A stretch of 64,000 bases of DNA from contig NZ_CP118632.1 of the NCBI RefSeq assembly GCF_028993615.1, forward strand, positions 4,154,001 through 4,218,000. The letters run 5' to 3'. Under the pieces are notes generated by a model. That model was given only the letters and a program-made list of their open reading frames with translations. It did no database searches and had not been told where the DNA came from. A program made the translations under genes and the position numbers. This document shows positions 34,886 to 42,353 of this stretch, in pieces (the first letter of the stretch is position 1; every line of letters starts with the position of its first letter). Origin of the DNA: Herbaspirillum sp. WKF16. Its GTDB lineage: Bacteria; Pseudomonadota; Gammaproteobacteria; Burkholderiales; Burkholderiaceae_D.

Positions 34886-34943
34886 CTTCTGCGTTGTGCA
34901 AGGCGCCGCAGGGATGGCGCGGCGCCTTGCGACGGACGGCAGA

Positions 34944-35915
34944 TCAGTTCAGGACCTTGGTCGCCGACTTCAGGAAGTCCGGCGACAAGGTCACGCCCTG
35001 CTTCTGCGCGGCCGAGGTATTGACGTAGAGCTCGAGGTTCTTGCTGGGCGAGGATGGGATATCGCCCGCCTTCTCGCCCTTCAGGATGCGCACCACCATC
35101 TTGCCGGTCTGGCGGCCCAGGTCGTAGAAGTTCACGCCCAGCGCAGCCACGGCGCCGCGCTTGACGCTGCCGGTGTCGGAAGCGATCAGCGGGATCTTGG
35201 CGTCATTGCAGACCTTGGCCAGCGACTCGAACACCGAGACCACGTTGTTGTCGGTCGTGGTGTACATCACGTCGATCTTGCCGATCAGGCTCTTGGCGGC
35301 CGGGGCGACATCGACCGAACGCGGCGCGGCGGCCTCCACCAGCGTCATGCCGGCCTTCTGCAGCTCGGCCTTGATGTTGTTGAGCGCGGAGACGGAATTG
35401 GCTTCGCCCGGATTGTAAACGATCCCGACCCGCTTGGCGTTGGGCACCACGCGCTTGATCACCTCCAGCTGCTTGACCGGATCGAGCATGTGCGACATGC
35501 CGGTAACGTTGGTGCCGGACGGCTTCCAGTCCTTGACCAGCTGCGCCGCCATCGGGTCGGCGATGCCGGAATACACCACAGGGATGGTCTTGGTGGCGGC
35601 CACGATGGGCTGCGCCGACGGCGTGGCGATGGCCACGATCACGTCGGGATTGTCGCCCACGAACTTCTTGGCGATCTGGCCGGCGATGCCGGCATTGCCC
35701 TGCGCGCTCTGGAAATCCCACTTGAGATTCTTGCCCGGCTCGAAGCCTTCGGCGATCAGTTCGTCCTTGGTGCCGTCGCGCACGGCGTCCAGCGCCGGGT
35801 GCTCGACGAACGAAGTCACGGCGACCACCTTCTCGGCAGCCAGCGCGGAGGCGCACACGGCGCCCAGGGCCAGCGCGCCGGCGATGGCACGCAACGATTT
35901 GGAAATTGTCAACAC
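34944..35915 (-). CDS. ABC importer substrate-binding protein, copy 1
   Basis: A 323-residue periplasmic binding protein of the ABC_sub_bind group (TrpX-like). It has a signal peptide ending ASALAA, then EKVVAVTSFVEHPALDAVRDG. A GTG start at 35915 has AGGAG seven bases upstream, which I prefer over the ATG at 35930 that lies next to that site. It is a close paralogue of the gene upstream at 36079-37059, with near-identical segments such as VVPNAKRVG and AAAPRSVDV. The ligand is unknown. Confidence 0.86.
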   Translation of the reverse strand: MLTISKSLRAIAGALALGAVCASALAAEKVVAVTSFVEHPALDAVRDGTKDELIAEGFEPGKNLKWDFQSAQGNAGIAGQIAKKFVGDNPDVIVAIATPSAQPIVAATKTIPVVYSGIADPMAAQLVKDWKPSGTNVTGMSHMLDPVKQLEVIKRVVPNAKRVGIVYNPGEANSVSALNNIKAELQKAGMTLVEAAAPRSVDVAPAAKSLIGKIDVMYTTTDNNVVSVFESLAKVCNDAKIPLIASDTGSVKRGAVAALGVNFYDLGRQTGKMVVRILKGEKAGDIPSSPSKNLELYVNTSAAQKQGVTLSPDFLKSATKVLN

Positions 35916-36026
35916 GGGTCCACTCCTCATTGATGGCGGTCGGCGCCTGGGCAGCGTTCGCTGCATGGGCCGTTATTGATATACGACGATGAAACGATAC
36001 GGCTGCATTGCGGGCGCCGGATAAGA

Positions 36027-36061
36027 CGATCCCGCTCGCAGCAACATCGCAAGCGGGATCG
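36027..36061 (-). terminator. Hairpin between the two binding-protein genes
   Basis: On the minus strand CGATCCCGCTTGC, a 9-nt loop and GCGAGCGGGATCG form a 13-bp stem with one G-U pair. No T-run follows, so it is more likely an mRNA-stabilising or weak pausing structure than a full terminator. It starts 17 bp after the copy 2 stop codon. Confidence 0.5.
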
Positions 36062-36078
36062 GCAGGCGTTACTTTAAC

Positions 36079-37059
36079 TTATTGCTTGATCACGGTCTTG
36101 GCCGAATTCACCAGTTCCGGCGACAGGGTCACGCCCTGCTTCTGCGCGGCGGCGGTATTGACGAACAATTCCAGCTTGCTGCTGGTGGCCGAGGCGATGT
36201 CGCCCGGCTTTTCGCCCTTCAGGATGCGCGCCACGACCTTGCCGGTCTGCCGGCCCAGGTCGTAGTAGTTCACGCCCAGGGCGGCGATGGCGCCGCGCTT
36301 GACGCTGTCGGTGTCGGAGGCGACCAGGGGAATCTTGGCATCGTTGCCGACCTTGACCAGCGATTCGTAGGCCGAGACCACGTTGTTGTCGGTGTTGGTA
36401 TAGATCACGTCGACCTTGCCGATCAGGCTCTTGGCGGCGGTGCCGACGTCAACCGAACGCGGCGCGGCGGCTTCCACCAGGGTCATGCCGGACTTGCCCA
36501 GCAGTTCCTTCAGGGCCTTCACGACCACGGCCGAATTGGCCTCGCCCGGGTTGTAGACCATGCCCACGCGCTTGGCGTTGGGCACCACGCGCTTGATCAG
36601 GTCGATCTGCTTGTCCAGTTCCAGCACGTCGGACACGCCGGTGACATTGGTGCCGGACGCCTTCCAGTCCTTCACCAGCTGCGCCGCGACCGGATCGGTC
36701 ACGCCCGAGTAGACCACCGGGATCGACTTGGTGGCGGCCACCAGGGCCTGGGCCGACGGCGTGGCGATGGCCACCACCGCGTCCGGCTTGTCGCCGACGA
36801 ACTTGCGGGCGATCTGCGCGGCCGTGCCGGTGTTGCCCTGGGCGCTCTGGTAATCCCACTTCAGGTTCTTGCCGGCTTCGAAGCCTTCTTCCTTCAACTC
36901 GTCCTTGACGCCGTCGCGGATGGCGTCCAGCGCCGGGTGTTCGACGATGGCGGTGACCGACACCGCCTTGTCCGCCGCCATGGCGGGGGCCGCGCAGACG
37001 GCGGCCAGGGACAGGGCGCCGACCAGGGCGCGCAGCGTCAGTTTTGTGCTGTAGGACAT
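36079..37059 (-). CDS. ABC importer substrate-binding protein, copy 2
   Basis: A 326-residue paralogue of the neighbouring copy 1. It has a signal peptide (LTLRALVGALSLAAVCAAPAMAA) and a mature start DKAVSVTAIVEHPALDAIRDGVKDEL. The two copies differ mainly in the ligand-pocket half: for example VSDVLELDKQIDLIK here against MSHMLDPVKQLEVIK in copy 1. The start at 37059 has GGGAG seven bases upstream. It is first in the operon copy 2, copy 1, permease, ATPase. Confidence 0.87.
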   Translation of the reverse strand: MSYSTKLTLRALVGALSLAAVCAAPAMAADKAVSVTAIVEHPALDAIRDGVKDELKEEGFEAGKNLKWDYQSAQGNTGTAAQIARKFVGDKPDAVVAIATPSAQALVAATKSIPVVYSGVTDPVAAQLVKDWKASGTNVTGVSDVLELDKQIDLIKRVVPNAKRVGMVYNPGEANSAVVVKALKELLGKSGMTLVEAAAPRSVDVGTAAKSLIGKVDVIYTNTDNNVVSAYESLVKVGNDAKIPLVASDTDSVKRGAIAALGVNYYDLGRQTGKVVARILKGEKPGDIASATSSKLELFVNTAAAQKQGVTLSPELVNSAKTVIKQ

Positions 37060-37105
37060 GAAGTCTCCCTTGGAAAAATTATATGGAACGCTCGAAAAGA
37101 GGGTA

Positions 37106-37134
37106 AGTCTAGCGTAGCGCTTCTCAACAATCAA
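37106..37134 (-). promoter_or_regulatory. Candidate promoter of the ABC importer operon
   Basis: On the minus strand TTGATT (4/6), a 17-bp spacer and TAGACT (4/6), with a predicted leader of about 40 nt. A second candidate is a perfect TATAAT at 37083-37078 with TTACCC 17 bp upstream. Which is used cannot be told from sequence. Confidence 0.4.
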
Positions 37135-37315
37135 TTTGCGCAGCGCCATGATTGCGCCTGCGCCCCGACAGCCGCCGCCGGACCCGCCGGCCGCAGGCCG
37201 GGGCCGCCTCGCAGACCATCGCGGCCGCGTCCGATACGCCGCGTATCGATGACGGCAAGACTCGCATTCGCGGCCGCCGCGCCCGTCGCCCGGGACGAAC
37301 GTCGCAGCGGCCGAT

Positions 37316-37324
37316 TGCTATAAT
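37316..37324 (+). promoter_or_regulatory. Extended -10 promoter immediately before the DUF2946 gene
   Basis: TGCTATAAT, a perfect extended -10 (TGn plus TATAAT). Its last base lies only 8 bp before the ATG at 37333, which would give a leaderless or almost leaderless mRNA. No -35 box is seen. Confidence 0.5.
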
Positions 37325-37332
37325 GGCCGGCC

Positions 37333-37704
37333 ATGCCACCCCGCCCATCCGCCCCGCATTCAGCCAGCCCCCGCCGCTTCCTGCCGCGTGCGCTGCTTTG
37401 CCTGTCGCTGGCGCTGGCCATGGCAGCCGCTCCCTGGTGGCAACCCGCCTTCGCGCGCGGCGCCCAGGACATCCCCGCAATGGCCCTGTGCAGCGCGGGC
37501 AGCGGCGGCGCACCCGCGCACCTGGCGGCCGGCCATTGCCAGCTGTGCTGCGGCAGCCAATTACCGCAGTCCCTGCCGGAGTCCGGCCCCGCCGCCGCCA
37601 TCGCTTCCGGCGCCAGCTATCCGCTGGCGCCCGCCGGCCTGGCCGAACGCTCTGCCAGCCTGGCCCCCGGCGCTGCGCGGGCGCGCGCGCCGCCGGCGGC
37701 CTGA
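37333..37704 (+). CDS. DUF2946-like secreted protein
   Basis: A 123-residue protein with a long basic n-region then a hydrophobic signal (ALLCLSLALAMAAAPWW, cleavage near AFA). The mature part contains MALCSAG and HCQLCCGS, a Cys/His cluster typical of DUF2946, whose genes lie beside copper-handling genes. It is followed 76 bp later by a PCuAC gene, so a metal-related periplasmic role is plausible. No ribosome-binding site is visible before the start. Confidence 0.6.
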   Translation: MPPRPSAPHSASPRRFLPRALLCLSLALAMAAAPWWQPAFARGAQDIPAMALCSAGSGGAPAHLAAGHCQLCCGSQLPQSLPESGPAAAIASGASYPLAPAGLAERSASLAPGAARARAPPAA

Positions 37705-37780
37705 TGCGCATCGCGCCGACACCGCCATCGCGACAGCCGGTCCCGGCTGGCCGCCAGATCACAGAAAAGGACTAAACCAT

Positions 37781-38281
37781 ATGAAGCAATTCTTCCAACG
37801 CGCCGCCGGCATCGCCGCGGCCGCCGCCCTGCTCGCCGCCGCACCGCTGTCGCAGGCGCATGAATACAAGCTGGGCCAGCTGGAAATCGGCCATCCGTAC
37901 GCCCGCTCCACCGTGCCGGGCCAGCCGGCCGGCGGCGCCTATTTCAGCATCGAGAACAAGGGGTCGGCGCCGGACCGCCTGGTGGCGCTGTCCTCGCCCG
38001 TGGCCAAGTCGACCGAAATCCATACCATGGCGATGGAAGGCAACCTGATGAAGATGCGTGAAGTGGACGGCGGGCTGGAGGTCAAGCCCGGCCAGAAGAT
38101 CGCCATGCAGCCGGGCAACGGCTATCACGTCATGCTGATGGGCCTGTCCAAGCCGCTCAAGGCGGGCGACAAGGTGCCGCTGACGCTGACCTTCGAAAAG
38201 GCCGGCAAGGTCGACGTGACGGTCAATGTGGAAGACATCGCCGCCGGCAAGGATGACATGAAGGGCCACGCGCACCACTGA
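37781..38281 (+). CDS. PCuAC family periplasmic copper chaperone
   Basis: A 166-residue protein with a signal peptide (AAGIAAAAALLAAAPLSQA) ahead of HEYKLGQLEIGHPYARSTVPGQ. The PCuAC copper ligands are visible: IHTMAMEGNLMKM in the first half and YHVMLMGL in the second (His and Met pairs). It delivers Cu(I) to the CuA site of oxidases in related bacteria, which fits the cox cluster nearby. The tail GHAHH could add metal binding. AAGGA lies about 10 bp before the ATG. Confidence 0.9.
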   Translation: MKQFFQRAAGIAAAAALLAAAPLSQAHEYKLGQLEIGHPYARSTVPGQPAGGAYFSIENKGSAPDRLVALSSPVAKSTEIHTMAMEGNLMKMREVDGGLEVKPGQKIAMQPGNGYHVMLMGLSKPLKAGDKVPLTLTFEKAGKVDVTVNVEDIAAGKDDMKGHAHH

Positions 38282-38305
38282 TCCATCGGGATCGCGGCAT
38301 GGAAA

Positions 38306-38349
38306 CGACAAGGCCGGCAGCGAGCGCGATGCTCCTGCCGGCCTTGTCG
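38306..38349. terminator. Long perfect hairpin between PCuAC and rfaE2 genes
   Basis: CGACAAGGCCGGCAG pairs with CTGCCGGCCTTGTCG (15 bp, no mismatch) around a 14-nt loop that itself can pair GAG with CTC. It lies between two convergent genes. Neither strand has a T-run, so it is terminator-like but not a standard one. Confidence 0.5.
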
Positions 38350-38372
38350 CTGGTGCGCGCCGATCGCGGCCC

Positions 38373-38855
38373 TCAGCCGGCCAGCTTGCGCACCTTGGCC
38401 AGCAGCTTGGTGGTGGAGCGGTCGTGCTCGAAGGCAATCGCCAGCACCTGGCCGCCGTAGGCCGCCACCGCGCGCCCCTCGGGAATGGCGTTCATATCGT
38501 AGTCGCCGCCCTTGACGTAAATCTCCGGCCGGGCTTCCTGCACCACTTCCAAGGCGGTGTCTTCGTCGAACGGCACCACCAGCGACACCGATTCCAGCGC
38601 CGCCAGCACCGCCATGCGATCCTCGCAATTGTTGATGGGACGATCGTCGCCCTTGCCCAGGCGCTTGACCGAGGCGTCGGTATTGGCCGCCACCACCAGC
38701 GACGCGCCCTGGGCGCGGGCCTGCGCCAGGTAGCTCACGTGGCCGCGGTGCAGGATATCGAACACGCCGTTGGTCAGCACCACCGGCTTGGGCAGTTGGG
38801 CGATGCGCTCCTGCAACTGGGCGCGGGTGCAAATCTTGTCGTCGAAATCGGCCAT
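38373..38855 (-). CDS. rfaE2: D-glycero-beta-D-manno-heptose 1-phosphate adenylyltransferase
   Basis: A 160-residue nucleotidyltransferase that makes ADP-heptose for the LPS inner core. Motifs are LTNGVFDILHRGHVSYL (HxGH) and DTALEVVQEARPEIYVKGGDY. It corresponds to the C-terminal domain of E. coli HldE; the kinase domain is separate and not in the window, as is usual in betaproteobacteria. The start at 38855 (MADFDDKICTRAQL) fits the family. Confidence 0.93.
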   Translation of the reverse strand: MADFDDKICTRAQLQERIAQLPKPVVLTNGVFDILHRGHVSYLAQARAQGASLVVAANTDASVKRLGKGDDRPINNCEDRMAVLAALESVSLVVPFDEDTALEVVQEARPEIYVKGGDYDMNAIPEGRAVAAYGGQVLAIAFEHDRSTTKLLAKVRKLAG

Positions 38856-38901
38856 CTTGATCCTGGTTTGCGTTGTTGCGGCGGCGCCTTGGCCGCCCAT
38901 G

Positions 38902-38928
38902 AAAAAAGCCGCAACAGTGTGCGGCTTT
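38902..38928 (-). terminator. Terminator after the ferritin-like gene
   Basis: On the minus strand AAAGCCGCA-CACTGT-TGCGGCTTT followed by TTT, a 9-bp stem 53 bp after the gene's stop codon. Confidence 0.8.
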
Positions 38929-38980
38929 CGATTTTACTGCGCCGGAAGACCTCCGGCCGACTTTGCGGCCGGCGGCGTCC

Positions 38981-39835
38981 TTATGCCGTGGCGGCTTCGC
39001 CCGGCACCAGGCGCTGGACGATTTCCTTGCGGTAGCGGTTCAGCTCCTGCACGTTGCCGAAGGTGCGTTCGAACAGCAGCGACATGTTGTGCAGGATGCG
39101 GTCGACCACCTTCTTCTCCCACTCGCCGTCGAACTTGATCTGGGTATCCAGCCAGTGCTCCAGCCACTCCGGATCCGGCAGGCGGCTCTGGACGGTGTCG
39201 TTGGGGAACAGCGCCTGGTTCACGTGCAGGTTGGTGGGGTGCAGCGGCTTCTCGGTGCGGCGGGCGGAAGCCATCAGCACACCGATCTTGGCGAAGGCGG
39301 CGCGCGCCTTGTCGCCCACCTCGTTCAGGGCCTTCTTCATGTAGCGCAGGTAGGCGCCTCCGTGGCGGGCTTCATCCTGGCTGATGATCTTGTAGATCTG
39401 CTTGATGACCGGCTCGGTGTGCCAGTCGGCGGCACAGCGGTACCAGTGGTTCAGGCGGATCTCGCCGCAGAAGTGCATCATCAGCGTTTCCAGCGGCGGC
39501 GCGGGATCGAACTCGAAGCGCACGTTGTGCAGCTCCTCTTCGGTCGGGGCCAGCTCGGGGCGGAAACGGCGCAGGTACTCCATCAGCACCAGCGAGTGCT
39601 TCTGTTCCTCGAAGAACCATACCGACATGAATGCCGAAAAATCGCTGTCGCCGCGGTTATCGCGCAGGAACATTTCGGTCGCCGGCAGTGCGGACCATTC
39701 CGTGATCGCATTCATGCGAATGGTCTGGGCCTGTTCGTCGGTGAGCAGCGAAGCGTCGAACTTGTCCCAGGGAATATCCTTATCCATATTCCAGCGGACC
39801 TGCTCGAGCGATTTGAACAATTCTGGGTACAGCAT
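38981..39835 (-). CDS. Diiron ferritin-like protein (acyl-ACP desaturase-like)
   Basis: A 284-residue soluble protein rich in helices. Two iron-binding motifs are visible: EEQKH in SVWFFEEQKHSLVLMEYL, and DEARH in ISQDEARHGGAYLRYM, plus Glu and His in FCGEIRLNHWYR. This pattern fits ferritin-like diiron oxygenases, including bacterial relatives of acyl-ACP desaturases. The substrate is unknown and a general ferritin label is also possible. It is a single gene with its own promoter and terminator. Confidence 0.75.
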   Translation of the reverse strand: MLYPELFKSLEQVRWNMDKDIPWDKFDASLLTDEQAQTIRMNAITEWSALPATEMFLRDNRGDSDFSAFMSVWFFEEQKHSLVLMEYLRRFRPELAPTEEELHNVRFEFDPAPPLETLMMHFCGEIRLNHWYRCAADWHTEPVIKQIYKIISQDEARHGGAYLRYMKKALNEVGDKARAAFAKIGVLMASARRTEKPLHPTNLHVNQALFPNDTVQSRLPDPEWLEHWLDTQIKFDGEWEKKVVDRILHNMSLLFERTFGNVQELNRYRKEIVQRLVPGEAATA

Positions 39836-39867
39836 CTCTGTGTTTGCCTATATGCGTTAAGTGTTTG

Positions 39868-39876
39868 ATTTTAACA
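39868..39876 (-). promoter_or_regulatory. Extended -10 promoter element for the ferritin-like gene
   Basis: On the minus strand TGTTAAAAT (TGn plus TAAAAT), 32 bp before the start codon. No -35 match at 17 bp. Confidence 0.4.
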
Positions 39877-39975
39877 AGATTTTCCCTCTATCCATACTAA
39901 AACCCTCAGGTTTCAGGAATATGACAAACACCGTGAACCCGGGCTGGTGGACCTGGGCTCTGCCATGGCGTGGAT

Positions 39976-40866
39976 TCAGGGAGAGGTTGGCTTGCGGGGG
40001 GCTGGCTTCTTGTTTTGCCGCGATTGTACAACAGCAGCCCGGCCCGACGCGCTCGTATTTGGCGCACTTTTAGGCACTTTCCCGGGGCGTGGCTGCGCCG
40101 CCGCAGGCTTGCTCGCCTTGGCGGCCACCTTGCCTCCTCGCACGGCACCTGCCGGCCGGGATTTGGGCGCCGCCGCCGGGCTCTTGCCGCCGGCCGGCGA
40201 CACTGTCTTATTTTTGCTACGTTTGGGCGTACTGCCGGGCTTTGCGGCGGCCTTGGACGGCTTGGCCGGCTTGAGCGAGGGCTCCTGCTCGGCTTGCATG
40301 CCCGTCATGGCATTGCCTACGGCGTGCTTGAACTGCTCCTGCAGCACGTTCCACCAGGCGTTGGGGTTGGCCATGGCCGACTGGAAAGCCGGCGCCGGCT
40401 CGACCGGCGCCGCCTGCGGCTCTTGCGCTTCAGGTTCGGGTTCGGCCTCCGGTTCCGGCTCGGGCTCGGCTTGCGCGGCCTCCGGCTCCGGCGCTTGCTC
40501 CTTGGCCGTCGCGCCCGGCCACATCGGGAAGCCGAACGGGAACGACGGCGCCGCGGCCGCCTCCTCGCCGGCCTGTTCATCGGCCGCGCCCGGCCCGCGC
40601 GAGGCCAGGATGGCGCTCATCGCCTGCAAGGTCGACAGCGTCGCGCTTTGCACTTCCAGCGTCTGGATGGTCGCCTTGAGCATGTTGAGGTTGAGCTCAA
40701 GCCACGAAGCCACAGTCTTGAGGTCGGTGATCTTCTTGTTGATGTCGTCCACCGACAGCGACGGCGCCATCATGGACGGCGCGCCCATGCCGCCCCACAT
40801 CTGCTTCATGAAATCGATCGTATCGGTCACCGAGCCTGCGCCCGGCATCTTTTCCTGGTTCAGCAT
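39976..40866 (-). CDS. phaM: PhaM-type polyhydroxyalkanoate granule regulatory protein
   Basis: A 296-residue protein. Residues 1-95 form the conserved PhaM domain (MPGAGSVTDTIDFMKQMWGGMG, then VDDINKKITDLKTVASWLELNLNML), which binds PHA synthase. Residues 100-150 are an acidic Pro/Glu repeat stretch. The last 100 residues are Lys/Pro/Ala-rich and basic, likely binding DNA and so linking granules to the nucleoid, as known for Ralstonia PhaM. The stop codon is at 39976. Confidence 0.88.
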   Translation of the reverse strand: MLNQEKMPGAGSVTDTIDFMKQMWGGMGAPSMMAPSLSVDDINKKITDLKTVASWLELNLNMLKATIQTLEVQSATLSTLQAMSAILASRGPGAADEQAGEEAAAAPSFPFGFPMWPGATAKEQAPEPEAAQAEPEPEPEAEPEPEAQEPQAAPVEPAPAFQSAMANPNAWWNVLQEQFKHAVGNAMTGMQAEQEPSLKPAKPSKAAAKPGSTPKRSKNKTVSPAGGKSPAAAPKSRPAGAVRGGKVAAKASKPAAAQPRPGKVPKSAPNTSASGRAAVVQSRQNKKPAPRKPTSP

Positions 40867-40923
40867 TCAACGCTCCTGATAGGGGGGAAACCGCCGGCCA
40901 GCGCGGCGCATGAAAACGCGCGC

Positions 40924-42222
40924 TCAGCGCGGCGGGCGCTGCATCCTGCACGAGGTCGGCAATACCGTCTGCTCGGCCGGAATGAAACGCTCGGTGCGGA
41001 AACCGTAGCCGCTGCCCTCGTTGTCGAAACGGATGCCGCCGCTGTCGGCGCGCTGCATCTGCATCAGGTACAGCGGCTGGATCAGCTGGTGGTCGGCCGC
41101 GCGCATCGTGGCGTCGTGAAACGCGCCCTGATAATGCGCGCCTTCCAGTGCATATGCAACCGCCCGTGGCTCGGCGCTCCCGGCTTTCTCGATGGCCTTG
41201 GCGAGCATCTCGATCATCACCTGCATGCGCAGGTAGAGGTAATCGTCCTTGGGCTGCGGGTAGCGCTTGCGGAATTCCTGGTAGAAGGCGTCGCTGGGCG
41301 ACCCCGGGGTGCCGCCGGCGTTGGGATGCCACTCGGCCACCGCGCGCACGCTGCCCACGCCGGCGTCGGCGATCGCCGCCGGCGCGCCCAGGCTGTTGGC
41401 GTAGAAGGTGTAGAACTTGGCCTTGAAGCCGGCGTCCTTGGCGGCCTTCACCAGCAGCGTGAGGTCGTTGCCCCAGTTGCCGGTGATCACGGCGTCGGCG
41501 CCGGCGCTCTTCATCTTGGCGATGTAGGGCGCGAAGTCCTTGATCTTGCCGATCGGGTGCAGCTCGTCGCCGACGATGGCGACGTCGGGCCGCTTGGCGC
41601 CCAGCTGCTCGCGGGCGGCCTTGGCCACCTGACGCCCGAAGCTGTAGTCCTGGCCGATGATGTAGACGCGCTTGGTGGCGGCGTCGGCCTTGATGGCCTC
41701 GGTCAGCGCCTGCATGCGCATGTCGGCGCTGGCGTCGAAGCGGAAGTGCCAGAAGCTGCACTTCTCGTTGGTCAGCGCCGGATCGACCGCCGAATAGTTG
41801 AGGAACAGCACGCGCTTGTCCGGCTCGCGCTGGTTGTGCTTGTTGACGGCGTCGATCAGCGCGGCGGCCACCGCCGAACTGTTGCCCTCGATCAGGAAGG
41901 GAATGCCCTGGTCGGTCAGCTGGCGCAACTGCACCAGCGAATCCTCCACGCCCAGCTTGTTGTCGAAGGTGGAGAGCTGCAAGGGATGCTTGCCGTCCGG
42001 CAGGCTCACGCCGCCGCGCGCGTTGATGCGATCGATGGCGTAGCTGATGTTGCGCACCACCGCCTCGCCGGCATTGGCGAAGGGGCCGGAGAGGCCGTCG
42101 ATCATGCCGATGCGGATCGGCGCGGCGGCGGGCGGCGCCGCGTGCAGCGGCAGGTGCAAGAGGCAGGCCGCGATGGCGGCGCACAGCGGAGCGAGCAGTT
42201 TCGGTTGCGGCAGTTTCTTCAT
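40924..42222 (-). CDS. Orphan branched-chain amino acid type substrate-binding protein
   Basis: A 432-residue periplasmic binding protein of the Peripla_BP_6 (LivJ) class. It has a signal peptide (LLAPLCAAIAACLLHLPLHA) then RIGMIDGLSGPFANAGEAV. Mature features are ISYAIDRINARGGV and VYIIGQDYSFGRQVAKAA. No permease or ATPase gene is adjacent, so it may serve a transporter elsewhere or a sensor. Ligand unknown. Confidence 0.85.
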   Translation of the reverse strand: MKKLPQPKLLAPLCAAIAACLLHLPLHAAPPAAAPIRIGMIDGLSGPFANAGEAVVRNISYAIDRINARGGVSLPDGKHPLQLSTFDNKLGVEDSLVQLRQLTDQGIPFLIEGNSSAVAAALIDAVNKHNQREPDKRVLFLNYSAVDPALTNEKCSFWHFRFDASADMRMQALTEAIKADAATKRVYIIGQDYSFGRQVAKAAREQLGAKRPDVAIVGDELHPIGKIKDFAPYIAKMKSAGADAVITGNWGNDLTLLVKAAKDAGFKAKFYTFYANSLGAPAAIADAGVGSVRAVAEWHPNAGGTPGSPSDAFYQEFRKRYPQPKDDYLYLRMQVMIEMLAKAIEKAGSAEPRAVAYALEGAHYQGAFHDATMRAADHQLIQPLYLMQMQRADSGGIRFDNEGSGYGFRTERFIPAEQTVLPTSCRMQRPPR

Positions 42223-42353
42223 CGATGTCCGGTCATGAGAGCGCAGGGCCGCTTGGGCTTGGCGCGACAGGCCGCATTGTACGATGTTTGAAATTGCCCT
42301 CCGCGTTGCGGCGGCCGGGCGACGCCGCTGCCTCGATCCGATAAACTTGCGGC

